Assembly (NCBI RefSeq): GCF_017591425.1
Contig: NW_024466399.1
Location: 1-64,000, forward strand
Direction of reading: 5' to 3'
From: Ochotona curzoniae
Taxonomy: Eukaryota; Chordata; Mammalia; Lagomorpha; Ochotonidae
DNA: 64,000 nt
The notes under the pieces were generated by a model. That model had not been told where the DNA came from, ran no database searches, and was given only the letters and a program-made list of their open reading frames with translations. Below are positions 33,551 through 44,400 of this stretch, in pieces; within the stretch, counting starts at the first letter, position 1; each line of letters starts with the position of its first letter. The translations under genes were made by a program, and so were the position numbers.

Positions 33551-33676
33551 ACCACTCAGCCTGCCACTTCCCTGTGTACCAGAGAGCACCTGTTCAACAG
33601 CAACCCGCACTGGGGACTTCGAAGCCTTCAGCAGACTGGGCCACCTGGTGCGGGAGACTCACCTCATCTTCTCCAG
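33551..33676 (+). CDS. Candidate downstream exon
   Basis: The acceptor 'ttccatccctcag' and donor 'gtacct' flank 126 open bases. Entered in phase 2, matching the exit at 26055, it reads LPLPCVPESTCSTATRTGDF and EAFSRLGHLVRETHLIFS. The first part has cysteines in C-x-P-x-S-x-C spacing. The second looks like an amphipathic helix. Whether it belongs to the cysteine-rich gene is inferred only from strand, phase and position. Confidence 0.35.
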
Positions 33677-34514
33677 GTACCTGCAGGGGAAGGGCTGTGG
33701 CCATGCCATGCAGCTCACAGCCACTTGGTGGACAGGAAAGAGAACCACGCAGCAGAAGAGATCAGAGAGTCCATAGCCAGACAGTCCCTACTCAGCACGG
33801 TGTCATGGGCAGCTTCGCTGAGCTGCCTCACATTGCTCCCTTATGAGCAGGAGGCTCCTCCAAGGCCCCAGGACACTGGGCCTCACCTGAGATGTGCAGT
33901 CCTGCCAGACCGGCTCCCAGCATTCTGCCTTCAAAATCTCTCCCACTCCGTCAGTTCCTGGAACCAGGCACACACGTAGTTCAAGACAAGTACTTCCATG
34001 GTGCTGGTGAAGCAAGAAGGGGTCGCCTGTGGCCTCAGCTTGTCTCCCACACAGCCTCCCTGCCCATATCAGCTGGGCAGGCTCAGCATGATGAGGCATA
34101 GACTGCCAAACCTGAGCCAAGACTGGGCTGTGGTCACAGGTATGAGCAGCCAGCAAAGGGTGAGAGGAACGTGTGTCCCTGATCTGTGGCATCACCCCCT
34201 AAAGACTGCAGGTGGGCACAAGGACATGGGCCTGGAGCTGCTGTCATTGAGCTCCAGTGCCCCATGCAGAGACAGGAAACGCATGTCCTCTATCTGGAAT
34301 TGCCCTTCACTTACACCTTTCCTTACACACCTCCCCCTTGCAATCCAGAAGGCTGCCCTGGGAGCCAAATTCCTTAGTGGAAACAGGGCAGCAGGCACAC
34401 CCTAGTACAGTTCTAGTGGGTCTCCCTTCTTTCTACTCTGTTAGTCAGCAAGCCACCAGCCATACTGGGTGCAGACACAGAAAGTGCCTTCCCAGGCAAA
34501 GGGCATGCAGCCAT
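33677..34514. other. No recognisable gene
   Basis: Intron-like sequence with overlapping short open frames and no motif. Additional exons may be hidden here, because the phases of 33676 and 35157 do not match. Confidence 0.3.
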
Positions 34515-34870
34515 TCCACACACACACACACACACACATGCGCGCGCGCTCTCATTCACTCACACACACTCATTTGCACGTATACACTCTTAGCCATACA
34601 TACGCTCTTCACACACGCGTGCTTTCACACATTCACACACACTCATACACGCATTTACCCTCATATTCATGCTGCACACTCTGGCACATACTTTCATTCA
34701 AAGAAGACACTCATATGTACACACATTCTCACACGCACATTCACAAACTGATACACACTCTTCTACACACACAGTATTAAACTCACACTCATATCCTTGG
34801 TCAAACACATTCAAACTCCTGCACACACTCATGTACTCTGACACAAACACACAGAAAGGGTACAGGCCAG
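34515..34870. repeat. CA-rich microsatellite tract
   Basis: A pure (CA)n run at about 34519-34539 and a short (CG)n run are followed by some 300 bases of degenerate ACAC/TCAC repeats. Long His/Thr/Leu open frames here are artefacts of the repeat. Confidence 0.9.
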
Positions 34871-35080
34871 GGAGAGTCTGACAGATGGGCAACGATGTAC
34901 TTCCTGGAGTATGGAGAGTCTGACAGCTGGGCAATGGTGTACTCCCTGGAGTATGGAGAGTCTCACAGCTGGAACGGTGTACTCCCTGGAGTATGGAGAG
35001 CCTGACAGCTGGAACAGTGATGTACTCCCTAGGGCATGGAGAGCCTGACAGCTGGGGCAATGGTTTACACCATGGAGCAT
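34871..35080. repeat. 42-bp minisatellite, about five copies
   Basis: Units begin with 'ggagag[tc]ctgacagctggg' at 34871, 34913, 34955, 34995 and 35038, with spacing of 42, 42, 40 and 43 bases. A final partial unit follows at 35074. The array directly abuts the CA-rich tract and ends about 80 bases before the candidate membrane exon. Confidence 0.85.
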
Positions 35081-35156
35081 GAATGCATCCAACATATCAT
35101 GCAAGCCAGACCCCAAGGCCACCACACAGCCTGCCGCTCTCCTGCCTGTTTTCCAG

Positions 35157-35319
35157 GGATGTTGCTGGCTGCCGGCTTAGCAGCCATGTTGTTGATGGTT
35201 CTGCATCTCCTGCTGAGACCTGCCATGCTACAAGCCTGGCCCATGACGGCCTGGAGGACCCAATGGAGAAGCCTGGAGCAACCGGCTATGTCTACTGAGT
35301 ACCTGCTCCTCAGGGACTG
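35157..35319 (+). CDS. Candidate membrane-helix exon
   Basis: The acceptor 'cctgttttccag' and a consensus donor 'gtaagt' flank 163 bases. Entered in phase 1 the frame begins MLLAAGLAAMLLMVLHLLLR, a clear hydrophobic helix followed by an arginine. It continues with a polar segment ending STEYLLLRDW. It would make a single-pass anchor for the upstream ectodomain. A second frame (phase 2 entry) is also open until TGA near the 3' end, so the reading frame is not certain. The split Trp codon fits the next exon. Confidence 0.4.
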
Positions 35320-35387
35320 GTAAGTCCCTTGAAGCTCCTTCCCACGCACACCCAGGGGCTACTGCAGCAGCTTTGGCCCCTCCCCAG

Positions 35388-35436
35388 GCTCTGGTCCAGC
35401 AAAGATCAAGCCAACATGGACGTGAGCTCCTTCCAG
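35388..35436 (+). CDS. Candidate short exon after the membrane helix
   Basis: The acceptor is 'ggcccctccccag' and the donor 'gtgtgt'. Its first base completes the Trp codon split at 35319. The frame then reads LWSSKDQANMDVSSFQ and exits in phase 0. It would be part of a cytoplasmic tail. Support rests on phase agreement and splice sites only. Confidence 0.3.
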
Positions 35437-36228
35437 GTGTGTCTGGGTGCTGAAGCCAGCTCTCTTTCCAGCCTTCTGATCTATGAAGACCTTGGTCCTT
35501 GGGTACTCTTGGGAAGGAGCTGATTTCAAGAAGTCTGTGTCCCAGGTTGCAGGTACCAGGCTCAGGTGCAATGAAGCCCATCCTCTCTGTGCACTCCTCA
35601 TGCATGCACACACCAAGCTTACATTCTGGCACCCAATCTGGGCACTGTATGCTATGGCACTGTTGGTTCATGAGGTAAACAGTGCTGTCCATTTGGTGCT
35701 CACAAGGGCACCTGCAATGGATCGTTTCTGCTGTCCCATGTTATAGACAGAGAGGCTAAGAGACAGGAGAATGAGTGCCGGACTAAAGCCTGCAGGTGTC
35801 CATGCAGTAGGTGTGAATAACACGAAGGTGTGAAGAGAACAGCTCCCCTGCTTGGCAGGGCCCAGCGGATTTCTCTCTGACCACCTTGACACAGTCTCAC
35901 CCCCTGTTTGCATGGACACTCAAGTACCCCACTAAGAATTCTGCAATCTATTAGGCATAGTTTGCCCCTGTGAGATGGCTTTTACAACCAACATGAGCTT
36001 AAAAGTTAATGTTACTGATAATGTCTTGGTGAGTGGGCCTTTAACTGCGCACAGGAGTACAATTAAGCCCATGTTGTTTCTGGACACCTTATTGTGTGCC
36101 TAACCATTGCCATGAAATCTGGCCCAAACATTTAGCATGCTTTCTGGGAAATGGCTTGATAAGAGTTTCACAAACTAATGGAAGTGATGGGAGTATGGGT
36201 TGAAATTGCTATGACAAAAAATATACCT
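35437..36228. other. No recognisable gene
   Basis: Open frames on both strands are short and motif-free. Composition shifts from GC-rich to AT-rich at about 35.9 kb. Confidence 0.35.
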
Positions 36229-36412
36229 ACTGGGACCCTAAGAGCCATCTTGTTACTGGGACCCTAAAGGTTATCCTGTTATAATTACTGTGACCCCAAA
36301 AGGCCATCCTGCTATGGCAAAAATATAGTTACTGTAACCCTAAAGGCTATCCTGCTATGGCAAAAAAATATATATATATATAGCTACTGTGACCTTAAAG
36401 GTTAGCCTGTCC
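36229..36412. repeat. Tandem ACTGKRACCCTAAAGG repeat with growing spacers
   Basis: Five units share the core 'actgtgaccctaaaggctat' at 36229, 36255, 36287, 36331 and 36386. The gaps lengthen from 26 to 32, 44 and 55 bases. The later units carry an added 'gctatggcaaaaatata' extension that ends in an (AT)n run at about 36368-36382. The array may be part of an LTR, judging from the LTR-like sequence further on. Confidence 0.75.
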
Positions 36413-36799
36413 TTGCAACTCTCAACTCTTTAGAACATAGTAAATGTAGTTGCTTTGGCTGCCTTCATAATTTTTTTAACTAGAGGAAATACAGGGTGAT
36501 TTTACTAACATCATATATACTTTTGATTATTGTTTAATCATTTATGAGGTTGTAGAACCTGCAATTGTAGAGGGATTTAATGTTTAAAAATTTTGTCTTA
36601 GATTTTTATATTTTTTCTCTCTTTTGATGTATTTCTCTCATTAAGTGGCGGATAAGTTATAGAATAAGAATTGTAGTAGGAATGTATTACTGAATAAGAT
36701 GTGTCATCTACTGAGACAATGTTGGCTGCAACATCAGAATGGATAATGTCCTGTCTTAAGGTGAAACTATCTGTAGAGTTATTTTTGGAAACATTTACT

Positions 36800-37310
36800 T
36801 GCCCATTGTAGAGCAGAAACCTAAATGGAGTAAACATGGCTCATTGCTAAGTGCAGTTCTTTCTGTTGTTGTAACTCTTGCTTAGTTAACAAACTGTGTG
36901 GGCCTGCAGACCTAATGACCTTTGGTGCCAGTACCCTAATCCCCATAAACGAAGGTCTCAGACCTTTTCCCATGCATAATTCAAGGTAGGGGTCTGGTTG
37001 TCCCAGGCAGCGCCAAGGATGGGACCCAGACTTGAGGGAAGTAAGTAGGGGCTGGCAAGCCGACAGAAGCAAAGAATGTGGGGTCCTCCCTCACTCGCCT
37101 CTCAAGCGGTTGTAAATTGTGCCACCCTTGAAGCTATGTCAAAATGCCCTAAGAAAGACTGTGTACTGCTTCTGTATAAATAAAGTGGACAGCTTTCTCG
37201 CATAGTCCACAATGATGTTGGAATTGTAGTGGTCCATCTCTTTTTTCTATGCCTATTTCACACATCGTTCTCGAGCTCCGAACTCAGCTGGAGCAGGACT
37301 CTGGCAAAAG
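36800..37310 (+). mobile_element. Possible LTR remnant
   Basis: The segment ends with 'gaaagactgtgtactgcttc', 'tgtataaataaagtggacag' (TATA-like and poly(A)-signal-like) and 'gctccgaactcagctggagc'. This order is typical of the R-U5 part of an endogenous retrovirus LTR. Boundaries and duplications were not defined. Confidence 0.4.
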
Positions 37311-37329
37311 CCCCCACTGCCATGGCCTT

Positions 37330-37515
37330 AGCCTTACTGTGCAGGTTACCACCCCGTGGTTGCCTCACCCTTGTCCACAGCAGCCTTCCTGTGCTGGTTA
37401 GCTCTCCAGGACCCAAGGGCACCTCCCCATGGCTATGGCAGCCTTACTGTGCTGGTAGGCGCTCCAGGACAAAGGGGCACCTCCCCGTGGCTACCTCACC
37501 CTTGTCCATGGCAGG
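37330..37515. repeat. Degenerate tandem repeat downstream of the LTR-like segment
   Basis: The words 'cctcacccttgtcca[ct]', 'gcagccttactgtgctggt', 'gctctccaggac' and 'gggcacctccccatggcta' recur two to three times, with units of roughly 65-90 bases that differ by internal deletions. Confidence 0.65.
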
Positions 37516-37669
37516 GGAAGTAATGTTCCTTTCTTGGAGGATCCATCATGGTCTGTCACTTCCTCCCTGGAAATCAGGATGAATTGAGGATTCCCAACTC
37601 ACAGACCTTGGCCCCAACCATCAGTAGGCATTCTGAGCAGAGGTACATGGAACTATCACTCCTAGGAAG

Positions 37670-38400
37670 GGGACCCTTCATCTGCCTATGGCTGTTTCTC
37701 CACATCCTCTTTAACACCTATTAGTTTTGTCTATCTGTCTGTCTGTGAGCGGCCATCCTAATGGGGTGCAAGGCACTGTAGTTTTGATTTGCGTTTCTCT
37801 AATGCTTGCTGGGCCAAGCATCCCTTCATATGCCTGCTGGTTGGGTGTCTATCTGCTACAGAGAAATGTCTGTCAAAGTCTTTTGCTCGTCTTTTAATCA
37901 TACTGTTGGAGATTTTGTTATTGTTGAGTTTCAGGAGTTATGTTTGTATGCTGAAAATTAATCTCTACATACAAAGTTTTCTTTCATTTGTGCCTTTTGA
38001 TGTATATAACCTCTTAAGTTTCATGAAATCTATTTTAACTTTTATGGTGATGAATCCTATAAATCAATTCCAAATTCAGCGCAATGAAGCTTCAGTTGCA
38101 GGCCCCACCTGGAGCCCTTTGATGCACTGTTTGTTCATTTTTGTATTTGATATTTGGTAGGATTCCAAATGCATTGTTTTGCATGTGGTTGTCCATCATT
38201 TTTTGTTAAACAGACTGTCTTTTCCCCACTTGACCTTGGCTCCTCTCTTGAAAATCAGTTGACCAGAAAAACAACCATTAGTTTCTGAGTTTTCAAGCTC
38301 TTTTCTAGTTATAATTACATACAAACTTTCTGTTTATTCATGATTTAGTTTTGGTTTTGTGATGGCTACATTCACTGATTTTACTTTGACCATGCCATTG
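37670..38400 (-). mobile_element. LINE-1 ORF2 3' fragment, minus strand
   Basis: On the plus strand the text 'ctccacatcctctttaacac', 'tgatttgcgtttctctaatg' and 'ttgaaaatcagttgaccag' is the complement of the conserved end of LINE-1 ORF2. It is heavily interrupted. It lies head to head with the plus-strand LINE-1 that follows. Confidence 0.8.
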
Positions 38401-38574
38401 CCTGACAGGAAATGGTTCATAATACTCTTACAATCCTTTTTTTTTTTATTTCTGTGTAACTGATACATTGCTCAAATTTTTACCCTGGTTTTTTAGATCT
38501 TGAAAGGCAGGGAGAAAATGACAAAGAAATATCACCTGTTTGATGTTTTAGTCCCCGAATACCTACAGTGGGCA

Positions 38575-40980
38575 GAGCTGGGACAGACTAAAACCACAAG
38601 ATCAATGATTCAAAGAGCTGGTTCTTTGGGAAAACCAACAAAATGGATTCCACACTAGCCCAACTAATCAAAAAAAGGAGAGAGAAAATACACATCAATA
38701 ACATCAGAGACGAGAAAGGAGATACAACGACAGATACTTCGGAAATACAAACAATCATCAGGAACCATGACAAGCAGGTCAATGGCACCAGTGTACACAA
38801 ATAATTCCGTGGCAGAGAAAGAACTTGTAAGTACAGACCCCTTTAAAATAGAGTGGAATCTTAAATACCTAGGAAGTAATTAATTAAATATGCGAAAGAC
38901 CTCTATGACAAAAAATACAAAACATTAAAAAAGGAACTAGAAGAAGATCTTGAAAAATGGAGAAATCAAAATGACCATATTACCAAAAGCAATATACAGA
39001 TTCAATGCAATCCCAATCAAAATCCCAACAACATTCTTCTCAGAAATAGAAAAGATGATACAAAAGTTCATCTGGAATCACAGAAAACCACAAATAGCCA
39101 AAGCTATCCTGAAAAATAGAAATCAAGCTGGAGGAATCACAATTCCAGACCTCAAAACATAATACAGAGCAGTAGTTATCAGAACAGTCTGGTACTGGTA
39201 CAAAAACAGAGAAGAAGATCAATGGAACAGAATAGAAGCACCAGAAGGGAGGCCACACATGTATAGTCAACTAATCTTTGACAAGAAAACTAAAAACAAT
39301 CCAGGCAAAAAGCTTGGACTCTTCAACAAGTGCTGTTGGGACAACTGGATAGCATTATACAAAAATCAGCTCTAAATGGATCAAGGACCTAAATCTACAC
39401 CCAGAAACTGTGAAGCTATTAAGGAAAACGTAGGAAGCACACTCTATGATATAGGAACGGGGGGAAACTTCTTAGAAAAGACACCAAAAGCAAAGACAAT
39501 CAAAGCCAAAATGAACCAATGGGATTACATCAAACTAAAAAGCTTCTGTGCAGCAGAGGAAACAATTAACAAAGTGAAGAAGCAACCAACAGAGTGAAGG
39601 AAATTTTTGCACACTACACAAGTGATAGAGGACTAATGTCCAGGATTTACGAAGAGCTCCAGAAACCCAGGGAGAGAAAAAAAAATCCTGTAACAAAATG
39701 GGCAAAGGAAATGAACAAACATTTTTCAAAAGAACAGATTCAAATGACTAACAGACATATGAAAAGTTGCTCAGGCTCCCTAAGCATCAGAGAGATACAA
39801 ATAAAAACCACGTTGAGGTACCACGTAACTCCAGTGAGATTGGCCTACATTCAGAACTCAACTAACAGTACCTGCTGGTGTGGATGTGGGGGAAAGGCAC
39901 CCTCCTTCACTGTTGGTGGGGGTGTAGGCTAATACAACCACTGTGGAAATCAATATGGAGAGTGCTTGGAAAATTGCAAATAAACCTGCCAAATAAACCC
40001 AGTTATCCCGCTCCTAGGAATATACCCAATAGAAATGAAATTTGCATGAGAAGGGGATCTGTAATCCTCTATTTGCAGCAGCACAACCTGCAATAGCAAA
40101 GACATGGAAACAATCCAGATGTCGGTCCAAAGAAGAGTGGTTAAAGAAACTGTGGTACATCTACTCCATGGAATATTATTCAGCTATTAGGAAAAATGAA
40201 ATTATACTGTTTACAACTAGGTGGTCCCAACTAGAGATCATTATTCTCAGCGAAATGAGTCAATTACAAAAGAACAAACACCATATGTTCTCTCTTATGT
40301 AAGGAAACCAACATGGAAAGTGTAACTTCAATAATCTGATCCATACTATTTTTTTGTTTTTGTTTGTTTGTGTGTGTGTGTGTTTGTTTATTTGTTTTTG
40401 CTGCATCACATGTGTTTCTATGTTTTTTATTTCAGTTTTATTTATTCCAAATACTTTCCTTTTTTGTCAAATTCATTGCTGGCTCATGTATTACATGGTG
40501 GCATCATTTTTTGTCAAGAGTTTTGTATTTCCTTTTTGTCACCCATGTGTTGATTACTCGGTGACGTGTTTTTTTTTTTTCATGGTGCTGTAATTTGCTG
40601 TTGTTGAGGCTGTTGTTCTAACTCTTACCAGTGGTTGACCTTGTTTCATGGCTTTTCAATTATGGAAATGAATAATGATGGAGTACAGGGGTCTACCATA
40701 TTCAGATGCGGGGATATAATGCAACATGCATCCCTGTTTTCAGACAAAAGATGGATTCCCAATGAAACTGTTGGCCATGTGTAGACAATGGGATGCTGGA
40801 CTGTCTGACATTGTCTGTAAGCAATGTCGGGGTACACTTAAATAAGAGACTGATGGAATTATTCCTTATGAAGGACTATATCACTGTAATAAAATGGGGG
40901 AAATCTGTTGGGGGAAATCCAGTCTATATGAAATTGTACCACATAATTCAAAAAATAAAAATAAAAATATATATATATAA
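38575..40980 (+). mobile_element. LINE-1 with internal deletion, plus strand
   Basis: ORF2 sequence runs from an upstream part ('tcaatgattcaaagagctgg', about 38600-38800) straight to the region near the end of reverse transcriptase ('aatacctaggaagtaatt', about 38860). Roughly a kilobase of RT is therefore missing. The ORF2 C-terminal region continues to about 40300, with conserved words such as 'agattcaatgcaatcccaat' and 'ctccatggaatattattcag' but several frameshifts. A GT-rich 3' UTR follows and an A-rich tail ends at about 40955-40980. It is inactive. Confidence 0.85.
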
Positions 40981-40984
40981 ATTA

Positions 40985-41449
40985 AGCACAGGCACCAACA
41001 CAGATTGCAAAGTGATATGGTTTACTTAAAATGTGCGGAATTTAGACACATCTGGGCTGTGTTTAACGATAGAGTGAGCCAGGAAGGGAAGGTAGATTGG
41101 AGATAGGAGAAAGAGAGAGGTCTACCTTTTGTCCCCTCCATCCACGGGCAGAGAGAGAACGCATGGCCCTTACCAGGCTTGTTACGAACTTAGAAAGGAG
41201 AATGGTCACGTGATATTGCTCCCAGCTGCCAGGTGAGGAGTTGCTTGATTGGCAAGCAAGCAGATAGGGTTACTTAGGGCAGGCAAGGATGTGAGACCAA
41301 AATAGCTAGCCGCTGACCTAAGCTACATCATTCCCACTCAGAGATTTCTGACTCTAAATCTTAAAGGTCACTGAAGGATATGGGTTTATCATATCTGCTT
41401 CCGGCTGATATTGGATGTAAGCCTTTCCTATACTGGTTTAGAAAACCTC
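40985..41449. other. No recognisable gene
   Basis: Unique-looking sequence between two LINE-1 pieces, with a purine-rich patch at about 41085-41125 and no motif-bearing open frame. Confidence 0.35.
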
Positions 41450-41840
41450 TTTTTTTTTTTCCTGCATGGTATTTCTTTCTCCTTTGTTTCTTATTATTGT
41501 TATTATCACATTTGATTGTATAACACAGTTTCATAGGCTTTGGGATTCCCCCAACCCCTCTCTGTACCCTCCCCCCAAGGTGGATTTCTCCACCTAGTTG
41601 CAGTATTACAGTTCAAATCCAATCCTCATTCTTTTCTTGCAAGCATATACTTTGCATAGTGTCCAGGTAAGTTCAACTGTTTCTTGGGGAGACCATCCCT
41701 GGTCTGAAGGCAGAGCTGGCAGAATATCATCCCGAACAATTAAAAGCCACAACATAACATCAACAACTGCTTACAACCTTATGGAGTTAAATGACATGGT
41801 ATTGAGTGACCAATATGTTAGAAAATGCGAGTTCTTAACC
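41450..41840 (-). mobile_element. LINE-1 3' end, minus strand
   Basis: It starts (plus-strand left edge) with a T-rich run, then 'cacagtttcataggctttgg', 'gatttctccacctagttgca' and 'ggagaccatccctggtctg', and ends 'aatgacatggtattgagtga'. It is the reverse complement of the sequence at 28345-28712. Confidence 0.75.
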
Positions 41841-43099
41841 ACGTCCGTGATTACTTCATTGACATTTCAATTTTAGTTTATACACAACTGGCTGCTATAC
41901 ACCTTAAAATGGCTATAGGGTACTATTCAGCTGTCTCGTGTCTATTTTCCTTTTTGTATTTAGTAGTTGATAGTGTTGAGGCATCATTTTTACTGAACTT
42001 GGTGGATTCTTGGATAGTCCTTGTTGGCTTATAACTCTAACAAGCCATATATCAACAGTTAAGGCACAGAACAGTTTTAGGAGGCGTGTGCAGAGAAATA
42101 TTCAACACCCCAGTGAGGAGTAACTTATGTTCATGGCCTACCTGGTAAGATATATGTGAGTCCAGGCCAACCGTTTCCTGTCTGGTACTAAGCTTTCCTT
42201 GTTGTTTTCTGTCTATCAAATTCAATTTTTTTTCGGGAGGAGCGGGGCTTCGGAGCAACCCTGGAGGTCATTGCAGGAGAGGGTGGGGATCCAAAGTTGG
42301 AACTAAGTAAGGACCAGAGCAAGCTCCTCTCCCGATTCCCAAAGGAAGTGTACTGATCTTCTGTAAAAAAACCTCTTCCTTTCTCATCTAATGGCTCCGT
42401 CTCGCAAATTTTCAGTCACTGTCAATGGCTGTGTCTGTTTCCCACGTGTTCATAATTACTTTGAGAAGCTGTTGTATTATGAAGCAGACAGCTTTATCAA
42501 TCAGCACAAGCAAGACGGGAATGAAACAGATTTCAAGGAGAATGCACTTTACGAAGGGAACATATTTTATTACTTCCCGAGTACAGAGTGTTGCTAGACT
42601 GTTCCTGCATAGATTGTAAAACCATTTAACCTAGACATGAAGGCTTTTGATGTCCCTTGCAGTAGAACTATTACTGTTGGAGTAGAAATGACAGACCCCG
42701 TTGAACACTGCACAGGCTCCTCCCTGTTCCATGAGTAATGTGTTCTAGAGTCTGGCAGGTGTCCATAACTGTTTTGGACAGAGTGTCTACAGACTTGAAT
42801 ACTCGCTGTAGAAGTTGGTGGGAAATGCAGGCAAGTCACGTAAGGCAAAAGTCATGTTTTTTTAAATTAGCTTTATGTGGCAAACCAGGATTTCTGCTAT
42901 TATAGTAAAAGGACGCACTACGCAGGTTTTATACCAATGGCAGCATCCAGAAAGGATCAGGAGAAGAGGAAGTAGAGCACGCCCACCTTAAAGCTGTACA
43001 GCCGTAATATGGAGACAGTAAAGGTTCTGCTTAGCTCTTGGCCTTTTAAAGAGGTATTTATGGTCTCCAAATGCTTTGCATGGGTAGGCATACTTCCAC
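41841..43099. other. Probably degraded downstream part of the antisense retrovirus; no gene
   Basis: This is where integrase core and envelope of the minus-strand provirus at 43.1-44.4 kb would lie. I cannot recognise either. A 68-codon plus-strand open frame (42391-42597) has no identifiable domain. Confidence 0.3.
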
Positions 43100-44400
43100 G
43101 TGCACCTATGAAGATTTAACATGTAGCGGTTTAATTCTCAACAAATCAACCTTCCTCTCTCCACCTGGGTACGCCCCTCTCCCTTGCACAGGGATCAGCC
43201 AAGGAGGTGGTTTGGCCTGACTGGGGCTGTTCCGTAAACAAAAGGAGCAGGAGTGAGTCACTTCCTTTATGACAGTCCTTGTTTCCAAATACAGAGACTA
43301 TTTGTGTCAAAGCTCCACTTCCAAGACAAGTAGAGTTAATGAATTCTGTAATAGTTATCCATCTAGAGGCCATGGGTTATATAACCTTATAATCTAAACT
43401 CCACTGGGATCTTTAGTATGACCTCACCTCACTGTTGTGCCAATTCTATCTCTAACACAGTGTAGTGAGGCGTTTCAGTTATCCCTACAGGCTGAAATAT
43501 GAGAGCCATATGGCTATCGTCTCCCGGGCAGGTGCTCTTCCTGCTGCCTTAGCTGTTGGTACATTTCCCTTGGTTAAGTGGTTACCTTCCTTTCGGTGGC
43601 CCTTACAGTGGGTGATGGCATTTTCCAATGTTCAAGTTCTTCCGTTAGTAGATCATTATCTCAATTTACCATACTTCCTGGGGGATTTCTATACAATCAA
43701 GAAGTATGTTTCTTTCCACACTGCTGCCTGTGTATGGAACACAAGGAAACCACATTTAGAGTTCTGTATAGATAATGAGTCACTGGCCTTTTCCTGGTTG
43801 CAAGGCTCCAATAAAAGCAATAAGCCATGCCTTTTGAGCTGAAGTGTTACTTGGCAACGCCTGAGCTTCTATCACCTGTAGAGGGCCGTCTTTGACATAG
43901 TCTGCCTAGTTGACTCCTTTCTTAGAACTACTGCCATCAGTAAGCCACTAAGCATCTGGATTCTCTAGAGGCTCCTCTTGTAGGTCAGGTCTACCAGGAT
44001 ACACTTGCTCTACAGTTTCTACATAGTGAATTAACTCTTCAATCCCTAAGTGGCAACAGAGTCGCTGGGTTAAGGACTTGCTTTACCTTAAGAGTCCTTT
44101 CAGGTGAGTCTAACAATAAGGCCTGATGTTTTGTAAGATGTCCTCCTGTTGGCCACTTACACATTTTCATTTCTAAAATTCCCACACCTGTTGTAGAGTT
44201 TCAACCTCAGATAGATGACTTACAGTTGGTGTTGTAGGTGTCTCCATCGTAAGTGCTACAGCAACAACTGCCCTTAGTATACAGCCATCCTGCAGCCACT
44301 GCATCACTGTTTAAAAAATAGGTCACTGGCCATAGAATGGACTTAATTTCTGAGTCAATATTCCTGTAGCATTTCCCTGGTTTTCTGCTATAAATAAGCA
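43100..44400 (-). pseudogene. Endogenous gammaretrovirus-like pol remnant, minus strand
   Basis: Read on the minus strand, three landmarks occur in gammaretroviral order. A connection-domain stretch with QALLLDSP and LNPATLLPL lies at about 44045-44135. An RNase H end with H-C-x-G-H-R-K lies at about 43585-43620. An integrase N-terminal stretch with C-x-x-C and the following RG-x-YPG word lies at 43141-43290. Spacing between them (about 490 and 410 bases) fits an intact pol. Many stops and frameshifts separate the pieces, so the element is long dead. Gag, envelope and LTRs were not identified. Confidence 0.7.

Noticed and set aside
34257..34780. Long His/Thr-rich open frames
   Set aside because: They are translations of the CA-rich microsatellite and have no coding meaning.
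37670..40980. Opposed LINE-1 pieces as a single twin-primed (5'-inverted) insertion
   Set aside because: The inverted part covers the ORF2 C-terminal region that is also present in the plus-strand part. Twin priming would give adjacent, not overlapping, segments, so these are two insertions.
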